A DNA stretch of 64,000 bases, taken from NCBI GenBank assembly GCA_036557705.1, contig DATBHB010000138.1, forward strand, positions 21,229-85,228, read 5' to 3'. Both the position numbers and the translations under genes were made by a program. Numbering within the stretch: the first letter of the stretch is position 1; the number at the start of each line of letters is the position of its first letter. Shown here one piece after another: positions 22,703-30,007 of the stretch. The stretch comes from VAZQ01 sp036557705. Lineage in GTDB: Bacteria > Pseudomonadota > Alphaproteobacteria > Rhizobiales > Xanthobacteraceae. The notes beneath the pieces were generated by a model that ran no database searches, had not been told where the DNA came from, and saw only the letters and a program-made list of their open reading frames with translations.

Positions 22703-23920
22703 ATGAGGCGGGTCGTCGTCACCGGGATGGGTATCGTCTCGTCTATCGGAAATAACACTCAGGAGGTCCTGGCCAGCCTGCGCGAGGCAAAGTCCGGCTT
22801 GGTCCGCGCCGACAAATATGCCGAATTGGGCTTTCGCTGCCAGGTGCACGGCGCGCCGACTCTTGACGCGGAAGCGGCGATTGACCGCCGGGCCATGCGG
22901 TTCCTCGGCGGCGGAGCAGCCTGGAACCACGTCGCGATGGATCAGGCGATCCGCGACGCCGGTCTTGAGCCGGCAGAAGTATCCCATGAAATGACCGGCA
23001 TCATCATGGGCTCGGGCGGGCCTTCCACGCGCGCGATCGTCGAGGCCGCCGATAACGCGCGCAGCCGCGGACCCAAACGCGTCGGCCCCTTTGCTGTGCC
23101 GAAGGCGATGTGCTCGACGGCGTCGGCCACGCTTGCCACGTGGTTCAAAATCAAGGGCGTCAACTATTCAATCTCTTCGGCTTGCGCCACTTCGAATCAT
23201 TGCATCGGCAACGCGGCGGAGATCATCCAGCTCGGCAAGCAGGACCTGGTCTTTGCGGGCGGCTGCGAGGAGTTGGATTGGACGCTCTCGGTCCTCTTCG
23301 ATGCGATGGGAGCGCTGTCCTCGAAGTTCAACGCAACACCGGAAAAGGCGTCTCGCGCCTATGATGCGGATCGCGACGGCTTCGTCATCGCCGGCGGCGC
23401 CGGCGTGGTCGTGCTCGAAGAGCTGACGCATGCCAAGGCGCGCGGCGCCAGGATTTATGGCGAGATCGCAGGCTACGGGGCCACGTCCGACGGGGACGAC
23501 ATGGTGTCGCCCTCGGGCGAAGGTGCGGTCCGCTGCATGCGGATGGCGCTCAACGGAGTAAAGCCGCCCGTCGACTACATCAATCCTCATGCAACATCCA
23601 CCCCGATCGGCGATCTCAAGGAGGTCGAGGCCATCCGCAAAGTGTTTGGCGACAAATGCCCGCCGATTTCCGCGACGAAATCGCTTACCGGTCACTCGCT
23701 CGGCGCCGCCGGCGCTCAGGAGGCGATCTATTGCCTGCTGATGATGAACAACGGCTTCATCTGCGAAAGCGCGAATATCGAAACGCTCGATCCGGCTTTC
23801 GCCGACATGCCGATCGTACGCGAACGCCGCGACGGCGTAACACTGGGGTGCCTGCTCTCGAACGCGTTTGGCTTCGGCGGCACCAATGCCTCAATCGTCA
23901 TCAAGAGATTGGATGCATGA
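22703..23920 (+). CDS. fabB: 3-oxoacyl-ACP synthase I FabB
   Basis: 405 residues. The start MRRVVVTGMGIVSSIGNNTQ (ATG 22703) follows GAGGCGGGG; an upstream in-frame extension overlaps fabA and is rejected. The active site is Cys161 (SISSACATSNHCIGNA), His296 (YINPHATSTPIGDLKE) and His331 (ATKSLTGHSLGAAGAQE) with Lys326. It elongates the cis-3-decenoyl-ACP made by FabA, condensing it with malonyl-ACP. Residues around GGCEELDW are typical of FabB rather than FabF. It is the second gene of the fabA-fabB-fabI operon. Confidence 0.94.
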   Translation: MRRVVVTGMGIVSSIGNNTQEVLASLREAKSGLVRADKYAELGFRCQVHGAPTLDAEAAIDRRAMRFLGGGAAWNHVAMDQAIRDAGLEPAEVSHEMTGIIMGSGGPSTRAIVEAADNARSRGPKRVGPFAVPKAMCSTASATLATWFKIKGVNYSISSACATSNHCIGNAAEIIQLGKQDLVFAGGCEELDWTLSVLFDAMGALSSKFNATPEKASRAYDADRDGFVIAGGAGVVVLEELTHAKARGARIYGEIAGYGATSDGDDMVSPSGEGAVRCMRMALNGVKPPVDYINPHATSTPIGDLKEVEAIRKVFGDKCPPISATKSLTGHSLGAAGAQEAIYCLLMMNNGFICESANIETLDPAFADMPIVRERRDGVTLGCLLSNAFGFGGTNASIVIKRLDA

Positions 23921-23960
23921 GCAGTGCCGCGCAATCGTCGGTTAGAGTGGGGGAGCACCA

Positions 23961-24806
23961 ATGTCTGAATTGATGCGGGGCAAGCGCGGGGTGATCATGG
24001 GCGTGGCCAATGACCACTCGATCGCCTGGGGGATTGCCAGAACGCTTGCAGCGCACGGAGCGACGTTGGCGTTCACCTACCAGGGCGAGGCCCTCGGTCG
24101 CCGGGTGAAACCTCTCGCCGAGTCGGTTGGCTCGTCTTTGGTACTGCCGTGCGATGTCGAGAATGTGCCGTCGATCGACAGCGTATTTTCCGCGGTCGCT
24201 CATCACTGGGGCTCACTCGATTTTCTCGTCCATGCGATCGCGTTCTCCGACAAGAATGAGCTGCGAGGCCGTTACGCCGATACGACCCGCGAAAACTTCA
24301 TTCGCACGATGGTTATATCGTGCTTCTCCTTCACGGAATTGGCCAAGCGCGCCGCGATGCTGATGCCCGCCGGTGGCGCCATGGTGACGCTGACCTACAA
24401 CGGCGGCCAGCGCGCCATGCCTAATTACAATGTGATGGGCGTGGCCAAGGCAGCGCTCGAAGCATCGGTGCGTTACCTCGCGGTCGATTTCGGGCCCATG
24501 GCGATCCGCGTCAATGCGATTTCCGCGGGACCGATTCGCACGCTCGCCGGGGCCGGCATCAGCGATGCCCGGCAGATGTTCGCATTTCAGCAGCGGCATT
24601 CGCCGCTGCGGCGCGGGGTCACCCTCGACGAAATCGGCGGCGCCGCGGTCTATCTGCTTTCAGAGCTTTCGACCGGCGTTACCGGCGACATTCACTTCGT
24701 CGATTCCGGTTACAACATCATCACCATGCCGCATCCGGACGACCTCAAGAGCCTCGACCTGCCTGAGGGAAACAACTCTCACTCGGCGAAGAACGCGGCG
24801 CAGTAG
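23961..24806 (+). CDS. fabI: Enoyl-ACP reductase FabI (NADH)
   Basis: 281 residues. The SDR-type enzyme starts MRGKRGVIMGVANDHSIAWG. Tyr146, Tyr156 and Lys163 (TYNGGQRAMPNYNVMGVAKA) match E. coli FabI numbering and give the Y-x6-K catalytic spacing. It reduces trans-2-enoyl-ACP to acyl-ACP at the end of each elongation cycle. C-terminal VTGDIHFVDSGYNI closes the nucleotide fold. Co-localisation with fabA-fabB suggests a copy devoted to the unsaturated branch. Many rhizobia carry a second fabI, so this may not be the only one. Confidence 0.93.
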   Translation: MSELMRGKRGVIMGVANDHSIAWGIARTLAAHGATLAFTYQGEALGRRVKPLAESVGSSLVLPCDVENVPSIDSVFSAVAHHWGSLDFLVHAIAFSDKNELRGRYADTTRENFIRTMVISCFSFTELAKRAAMLMPAGGAMVTLTYNGGQRAMPNYNVMGVAKAALEASVRYLAVDFGPMAIRVNAISAGPIRTLAGAGISDARQMFAFQQRHSPLRRGVTLDEIGGAAVYLLSELSTGVTGDIHFVDSGYNIITMPHPDDLKSLDLPEGNNSHSAKNAAQ

Positions 24807-24860
24807 CTGGACCTGAATGGAGGCGTCAGGAGTCGCCGCTCCTGTGCAAAGCTGTCGGGG

Positions 24861-25547
24861 CTATGAACGAGGTTTCTCGAGTACGCTGACGAGGTAAAAG
24901 GGACGGCGGCTTTCGTGGAGGAGGATAAGATTGCTGGTGGTGCGAAAGCATTGATGGATTTTCGCGCTCCACCGGCTGCCTGGGTCCAGCGTAAAAATGA
25001 AATGATCTGTCAGGAGCAAGATTCCACCAGGGACGAGTAGCCGGGCCACTCGTTGGCGCACCGTCTCCAGAACGTCGTTGGAAAGCGGCCACAAGTAGTA
25101 GAGCGTATCCGCCAATACGACGAGATCAAACCCCTCGCGGAAATCCGTGCGCAAGTTGAGCAAATCGCCTTGTTGGAATTTCACGTTGGTGAATTCCGTC
25201 GTTTGCTGGCGAGCCTGCGTGATTGCCACGTGAGATAGGTCAATGCCTAAAACCTGTTCGGCATAGCCGCCTAAACGGCGTGTAAAACTGCCTAACCCAC
25301 AACCTAGGTCCAAGGCTCGCTGGTAATGTCGTATCGGGAGCAGTGAGAGCATCGTGCTATATTTCAGTTGCTGGTACCGAAACGGAGGTGAGTTCAGCCC
25401 CCAAGGATCATCTCGCGTTTGATAGAGCAGATCCAGGCTCCGGGCCGGGCCGTACTTGTACAGTAAACGACGGAGTTGAACGTCACTCCACGCACTTCGG
25501 ATCCAGAACCGGATATCAGAAGCAGACGTGAAGAGGTTCCCTTTCAT
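24861..25547 (-). CDS. SAM-dependent methyltransferase, NodS-like
   Basis: 228 residues. The AdoMet site is RALDLGCGLGSFTRRLG (residues ~77-93), with an acidic end of beta-2 at LGIDLSHVAI, motif II DLVVLADTLYYLWPL, and a late VPGGILLLTDHF. The region before it, RDDPWGLNSPPFRYQQLKYS, is characteristic of NodS-type N-methyltransferases, which act on chitooligosaccharide nodulation factors. No other nod genes are nearby, so a role on another sugar or small metabolite is more likely. Codon use is noticeably less GC-biased than in the fab operon, suggesting acquisition. Confidence 0.7.
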   Translation of the reverse strand: MKGNLFTSASDIRFWIRSAWSDVQLRRLLYKYGPARSLDLLYQTRDDPWGLNSPPFRYQQLKYSTMLSLLPIRHYQRALDLGCGLGSFTRRLGGYAEQVLGIDLSHVAITQARQQTTEFTNVKFQQGDLLNLRTDFREGFDLVVLADTLYYLWPLSNDVLETVRQRVARLLVPGGILLLTDHFIFTLDPGSRWSAKIHQCFRTTSNLILLHESRRPFYLVSVLEKPRS

Positions 25548-26157
25548 AGGCCATCTTCTCCCCGCGACGGGTGAGCAGCAGCGGAAGCGCCTGCTCTACC
25601 CTGTCCTCTGTTGAAGCCCGGCGACCCGGTCGTGATCACCGAGCGCAAGGACCATGTTCAGGTAACGGCGGAGCGGCTCTTCTGTGAAGGATTTCGCTCT
25701 TGAGCGCCGGCTCTAAGCGTGGCGACAAAGCTGGCCGAATGCAAGCGCCGCTTGCATCCGGGCCGACGGGATTCTTCAGATTGTGCAGCATTTTCACGGC
25801 GCCTCAAAGCACTTGCCGGTCGGGTGACCGGAAACGCTGCGTTTCCTGTATACCCCCGGGCGCCGACAACGCCGCATTCGCGGCTTCCAAGGCAGCCAAA
25901 TCGGTAGCCGAATATAAGCAAATACACGATCCGGTTGGGAAAAGAAGGGCGCAGGGCCGCTTCGCCGGCAAACTTCTCGCCTCGCTGGTGCGCGCCCGAA
26001 TCGAATTACAGCCCATCAACAACACGGTCATCCCGAAGGTCGTCGAATGATCACTCCGGCGCTGGTACGCCAATGGCCAGAGTAATCAGCCGCCCCCCTC
26101 AGGAACATTCCACTGCCCGGCGCCGTTGTTCAAAGCACCTAGGCAGGAGTGTGTTTG
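25548..26157. other. Gene-poor stretch
   Basis: Several short frames exist but none has a start with a ribosome-binding site plus protein-like composition. A short segment near 25611-25706 reads like the end of a small acidic protein (KPGDPVVITERKDHVQVT), possibly a remnant, but is too short to name. The last bases hold the ribosome-binding site AGGAG (26145-26149) of the next gene. Confidence 0.3.
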
Positions 26158-27030
26158 ATGGTTGACGGAAGAACTGACGTTGTATCGAGCACGATGGCGG
26201 GCAGCCAATCTGCCGTCTCCTGGGCGGCGGTAATCGCGGGCGGGGTCACGGCAGCGGCGTTAACCCTGGTATTGGTGGCCTTTGGTGCCGGCATGGGGTT
26301 TTCGAGCGTGTCGCCGTGGCCGAATTCCGGCATTTCCGCCGGTACCTTCAAGATTGCAACGGGCATCTATCTGATCGTCATCGCGATGCTCTCCTCAACT
26401 ATCGGCGGCTACATCGCGGGCCGGCTGCGCACGAAATGGACCGGCTTGCACACCGACGAGGTGCTGTTCCGCGACACCGCACACGGTTTCCTGGCTTGGG
26501 CCGCGGCAACCGCGTTCGGCGCCGCCGCGCTGGCCAGTGCAGCGACTTTCATCGCGGCCGGAGCAACCGCGGGCGCCACCCAGGCGGCCAGCCAAGGCGA
26601 CGGGGAAGCCGCAGGTCCGAGCGGTTATTTCGTGGATATGCTGTTCCGTCGGCAGCCGGGTGCCCAGCCGCCGGTCGCGGCACAGCCGGGCGAGCCAGCC
26701 GCCATGCGGGCCGAGGCTATGCGCATCCTCGTCCGCGGCCTCCGCGAAGGCGGCGATATTCCGAACAGCGACCGCAGTTACTTGGCTCAGCTCGTCGCAG
26801 CCCGCACCGGGATAGCCCAACCTGACGCGGAGAAGCGGGTTTCGGACGTCATCACGCAGGTCAGAGCCGCGGCCGATGAGGCGCGCATTGCCGCTGCGAA
26901 GCTCTCGCTCTGGCTGACCGCTGCGATGCTTGTCGGCGCCTTCTGCGCAAGTCTGGCCGCGATCGAAGGCGGCCAGCTACGCGACGGAACCTGGAGGGGT
27001 GTAATCGGTACGCGGAGATATGAAGCATAG
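26158..27030 (+). CDS. Membrane protein of unknown function
   Basis: 290 residues; ATG 26158 follows AGGAG by nine bases. Membrane segments: VSWAAVIAGGVTAAALTLVL (~18-40), FKIATGIYLIVIAMLSSTIG (~62-82), FLAWAAATAFGAAALASAAT (~108-130) and LWLTAAMLVGAFCASLAAIE at the end. A soluble loop of ~100 residues between helices 3 and 4 includes VRGLREGGDIPNSDRSYLAQ. Proteins of this layout are common and uncharacterised in Alphaproteobacteria; I recall them being annotated as PhnA-like or as hypothetical. A 25-aa membrane peptide gene follows 24 bases later. Confidence 0.7.
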   Translation: MVDGRTDVVSSTMAGSQSAVSWAAVIAGGVTAAALTLVLVAFGAGMGFSSVSPWPNSGISAGTFKIATGIYLIVIAMLSSTIGGYIAGRLRTKWTGLHTDEVLFRDTAHGFLAWAAATAFGAAALASAATFIAAGATAGATQAASQGDGEAAGPSGYFVDMLFRRQPGAQPPVAAQPGEPAAMRAEAMRILVRGLREGGDIPNSDRSYLAQLVAARTGIAQPDAEKRVSDVITQVRAAADEARIAAAKLSLWLTAAMLVGAFCASLAAIEGGQLRDGTWRGVIGTRRYEA

Positions 27031-27054
27031 CAGCCCGGCTGAAAGGAGATTCTC

Positions 27055-27132
27055 ATGGGTTATATCCTCCTCTGGCTGATCGGGATTCCAATCCCCATTA
27101 TTATTCTGCTGGCGCTGTTCGCCCATCATTAG
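27055..27132 (+). CDS. 25-aa single-pass membrane peptide
   Basis: MGYILLWLIGIPIPIIILLA, then LFAHH and TAG. ATG 27055 is preceded by an excellent ribosome-binding site, GAAAGGAGAT (27041-27050). The whole peptide is one hydrophobic helix with a short polar His tail. Very similar tiny ORFs (MGYILLWLLG...) are, to my knowledge, widespread in Bradyrhizobium and relatives, always unannotated or hypothetical. It follows the membrane protein at 26158 closely and is likely co-transcribed. Role unknown; it could be a regulatory or stress-membrane peptide. Confidence 0.65.
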   Translation: MGYILLWLIGIPIPIIILLALFAHH

Positions 27133-27230
27133 CGTCAGCGGCCCAAGTCCTTCGCCTGGATTGAGGTGTGCTCAATCAGGGCCTTCCGTGCTGGCGGTAG
27201 CACTTTATTCGATTGTAGATCGATTACACT

Positions 27231-27869
27231 ATGTGCAACCGTATCCGCGGCTTGAAAGAATGGCGCGATATTCCCCGTTCCCTGGCGGGGAAGCTCATCA
27301 ATTTTGAGTACAACCCCAATGTGGCGCCCACCGAGCGGGTGCCCGTGTTCATGGCCGAACGTGACAAGCCGGTGGTCGCGAAGCTGGCGCGCTTCGGCAT
27401 TAATCTGCCGACCAAGGATGGAAAGAGGCGTCCGCCGTTGCTCAACGCTAGGACTGACAGCCTGCGGCGAGGGTCCTTCAAGACCATGCTCGTCAACCGG
27501 CGCTGCGTGATTCCCGCAGAAGGTTTTTACGAATGGCGGGAGGAGGATGGCAAGAAGCAGCCGTATTTCTTCTCGCGAAAGGATGGCAAGCCGATCATGT
27601 TTGCCGGGATATGGGACTACTCGGACGTGAAAGATGAGGCTGTTCCGTCGTTTGCCATTCTGACAGACGAACCGAACGACCTCGTTGCCCCATACCACGA
27701 CCGCATGCCTGTCGTTCTGAACGAAGTCGAATCATGGCTGGATGTTGACGCACCGCTGGCTGCGCTAAAAGCACTCGGACCGGATTACTTCGTTGTCCGC
27801 GTCGTAAGCCGGGCCGTAAATAAAGTGTCACAGAAGGACATCGAGGCGATCGAGGCTCCGCCCGACTGA
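27231..27869 (+). CDS. SRAP-family abasic-site DNA-crosslinking protein (YedK/HMCES)
   Basis: 212 residues. The initiator Met is followed by Cys2 (MCNR), the nucleophile that forms a thiazolidine crosslink with abasic sites in single-stranded DNA. The other conserved residues are present: LLNARTDSL (Asn), RRCVIPAEGFYEW (Glu) and APYHDRMPVVL (His). The protein shields abasic sites at replication forks and has autoproteolytic activity on its Met1. In E. coli it is SOS-associated, but no alphaproteobacterial LexA box (GTTC-N7-GTTC) was seen upstream. It is a single gene. Confidence 0.9.
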   Translation: MCNRIRGLKEWRDIPRSLAGKLINFEYNPNVAPTERVPVFMAERDKPVVAKLARFGINLPTKDGKRRPPLLNARTDSLRRGSFKTMLVNRRCVIPAEGFYEWREEDGKKQPYFFSRKDGKPIMFAGIWDYSDVKDEAVPSFAILTDEPNDLVAPYHDRMPVVLNEVESWLDVDAPLAALKALGPDYFVVRVVSRAVNKVSQKDIEAIEAPPD

Positions 27870-28228
27870 TCAGAATTGCCCCATGTTAGCGCTTCGGGGC
27901 CCCTGAACTTGCCGCCCGTGGCCGGAGCACCCGTAACCGGGTCGCCTTGCCCGGTCGGAGCGCCCGTCTTTCCAGGTAGTCCGCAAATTCATCCTTGCCG
28001 AGAGCGGCCTTGCGCAATGACATTCTCAAGAGGAAGGCTCAGGGCGAGCAAATTATCCGCCGCGCGCGCATACGCTTTGGCGCGGAAGGGATTGCCGCCG
28101 CGCAAGGCACTACGTTGTCCAAACTCGCGTAGCAGGGCGGCGACGAGGATGCGTCAAGGCCGCTCATTGCATTAGCCTGGAGAGAACCCCGGGTCGCCAA
28201 CTCGGCATGGTTTGGGGCGAGGACAAGG
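27870..28228. other. Gene-free stretch
   Basis: Low-complexity Gly/Pro-coding fragments (CCGTGGCCGGAGCACCCGTAA... and similar) appear in one frame without an ORF context. No gene, hairpin or repeat can be supported. Confidence 0.3.
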
Positions 28229-28840
28229 CTACCTGCGGCCACGCCTCAATTTGGACCACGCGCGGAGCAACGGTCCGTCTTTGCCGTAAACCGGGTCCCT
28301 GCGCGGCCGGGCGGTTTTCGGAATCGACGTCAGCGCCTTTTTGCGATCTTCAACCGAGGTGCATTCGTCGTACGTGCCTGTCGGGGGGTAGGCTCCCACT
28401 ACAAGGAAGTCGTCGCTGGCTTCAAGACACCGATGCCCCGTACCTGCCGGCAGGATGGCCACATCACCCGCTTTTAAGGTCGCGGTGCGTCCCTTCGGTC
28501 CCCCGAATTGCACCCTCCCTCTCCCGCGCGCAATGCCGAGAACCTCGTGCGTGCGGGAGTGATAATGGACATAATCATAGATGCCGTTACGCCAGGAATC
28601 GCCCCACCCGTTGCGGTCGAACAGTTCTTCAAAGACTGCTGCGGGATCGAGTGAGTCCGGCAACCGGACCGCGCTTTTGTAAATCACGAATGGCCATCTT
28701 GGATGATTCGGAATGAGGCCATCATCCTGAAACCTGTATGTTCGCGGTTTGCGCTCGCGCAACAGCGCCCGGGCGTGTTCCGGCCGTCGCCAGCCGGTCG
28801 CTCTCTCCGCGATGCGTTTGACGTCCTCCAGCAGGCTCAT
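28229..28840 (-). CDS. Cupin-domain protein (YjlB-like)
   Basis: 203 residues from ATG 28840; the TTG at 28858 is less likely. The single cupin barrel has YDYVHYHSRTHEVLGIARG as motif 1 (His, His, Glu ligands) and LKAGDVAILPAGTGHRCLEA as motif 2 (final His), so a metal centre is likely. The protein resembles B. subtilis YjlB. Substrate unknown; relatives are putative dioxygenases or metal-binding storage proteins. It stands alone on the minus strand. Confidence 0.8.
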   Translation of the reverse strand: MSLLEDVKRIAERATGWRRPEHARALLRERKPRTYRFQDDGLIPNHPRWPFVIYKSAVRLPDSLDPAAVFEELFDRNGWGDSWRNGIYDYVHYHSRTHEVLGIARGRGRVQFGGPKGRTATLKAGDVAILPAGTGHRCLEASDDFLVVGAYPPTGTYDECTSVEDRKKALTSIPKTARPRRDPVYGKDGPLLRAWSKLRRGRR

Positions 28841-28970
28841 CTGCGCAGGTCCCGACAAAAACGATCCGCCGCATTAGGGCTGAGCTTCAAACGTTCCGCA
28901 GCGGGCGAGGTTCCGGCGAGTGGGCGCACCCCTTCCACAACCCCAGCAAAGGTGTAGGCGACAAGTCAAT

Positions 28971-29291
28971 TCAGCCGGACGGAATCACGAACCTGGAACT
29001 TTCGCTCAAGATGATGAGTTCCAAGCGTTGTGATAGGGCGAGCGCAAGGGTGAGTACCGTGAAAACGCTGGTCAGAGCCGCTGTCGGAAGGCCACACACG
29101 TTCGGATGGCTCCGCCGCAGTGAGGGCGACAGGATCATAAGCGGCTCATATTTCGAAGCCTGGGAACGCCCCAATGGCAGGATGATTATAATCCCGAGGC
29201 AGGAACACAATAGACCAATCGAGAGGGTCGTCGCACTCCGCAGGGGAGATTCTATACTTGTGATTTCGCCAAAGGGGACGGTAGACATCAT
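28971..29291 (-). CDS. Possible small membrane protein (low confidence)
   Basis: Start MMSTVPFGEITSIES at 29291, preceded by CGGGAGCGTGAG. Two hydrophobic stretches follow: LSIGLLCSCLGIIIILPLG (~26-44) and ALTSVFTVLTLALAL. The opposite strand has an equally long frame. Composition favours the minus strand mildly. No family is recognised. Confidence 0.3.
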   Translation of the reverse strand: MMSTVPFGEITSIESPLRSATTLSIGLLCSCLGIIIILPLGRSQASKYEPLMILSPSLRRSHPNVCGLPTAALTSVFTVLTLALALSQRLELIILSESSRFVIPSG

Positions 29292-29327
29292 CTCACGCTC
29301 CCGATCCCGAGCCGGCTGCGATAGGTC

Positions 29328-29710
29328 TTGAAGTTCACAAAGCTGCGTGGCGGTCGAGCGGGCATTCTTATCCTTAGCTACCTCTCTCTCTTCCTCTCTG
29401 TGTCTGCTCGGTGCCGGCACGCGGGCTCGGCGATTCGGCGAACGCGACCCCAAAAATCAACGTCCTGGCGTTTCTCGTCATTACCGATCGCCAGAGTACC
29501 GGGCTGCACAGTGCCTGCGCGGGGTACGTAAGAGCTGTCATTTATGACAATTCTCAGGGAACCGTTCTTTATCCCGGGCGTTGCTGCCTGCGGAGTAAAC
29601 AAGATGATGGTTGTGGAGTGCGGTGCTCGCGCCCGTTGCTGACGTCACAGGACGAGCATGCGACTCGGCCAAAAGGGGCGACGAGTTTTGTGAGCATCCG
29701 CGTGATTTGA
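29328..29710 (+). other. Possible decayed small-protein gene ended by a terminator
   Basis: A leader-like stretch (KFTKLRGGRAGILILSYLSL) in one frame is followed in another by NATPKINVLAFLVITDRQST and further residues to TGA at 29708-29710. The intrinsic terminator at 29718 begins eight bases after that stop, arguing for a real transcript on this strand. The need for a frameshift suggests a decayed or non-coding unit. Confidence 0.35.
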
Positions 29711-29717
29711 GCCAGTA

Positions 29718-29741
29718 GCCGCCCTCCGGGGCGGCTTTTTT
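29718..29741 (+). terminator. Intrinsic terminator
   Basis: Perfect stem GCCGCCC (29718-29724), loop TCCG, GGGCGGC (29729-29735), followed by six T (29736-29741). This is a textbook Rho-independent terminator for plus-strand transcription. Confidence 0.85.
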
Positions 29742-29917
29742 CTGGAAATGCCCCAAACAAGAAGGCCGCGTGACGACATAGAGCCGTAGCTAAAGTCGTC
29801 GTGTGGACATAAAACCGCGTATCTTGCCTCTGACTGGCACCCGCCGATCAGCTCGTCACGCCGCTAAGGCATTCGGCATCGAGTCCTTCAAGGTTTTCGG
29901 ATCGTCGCGGACGATTT

Positions 29918-29942
29918 AACAGTCGCGCACAGCGCGACTGTT
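29918..29942 (-). terminator. Hairpin downstream of pnp
   Basis: AACAGTCGCGC (29918-29928), a three-base loop and GCGCGACTGTT (29932-29942), an 11-bp perfect stem about 65 bases after the pnp stop on the minus strand. The following tract is only weakly T-rich (TAAAT), so it may be a 3'-protective hairpin or a weak terminator. Confidence 0.5.
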
Positions 29943-30007
29943 ACTCCTCGGACCGGAAGGTGGCTTGGTGATACGCCTCTCCGCAGACGCATCCGCAGAC
30001 CAAATCG

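Noticed and set aside
27181..27230. LexA box before the SRAP gene
   Set aside because: No GTTC-N7-GTTC pair was seen.
28859..29327. 106-residue plus-strand frame at 29011
   Set aside because: The minus-strand alternative has more membrane-protein character; neither could be proven, and only the minus one is listed at low confidence.
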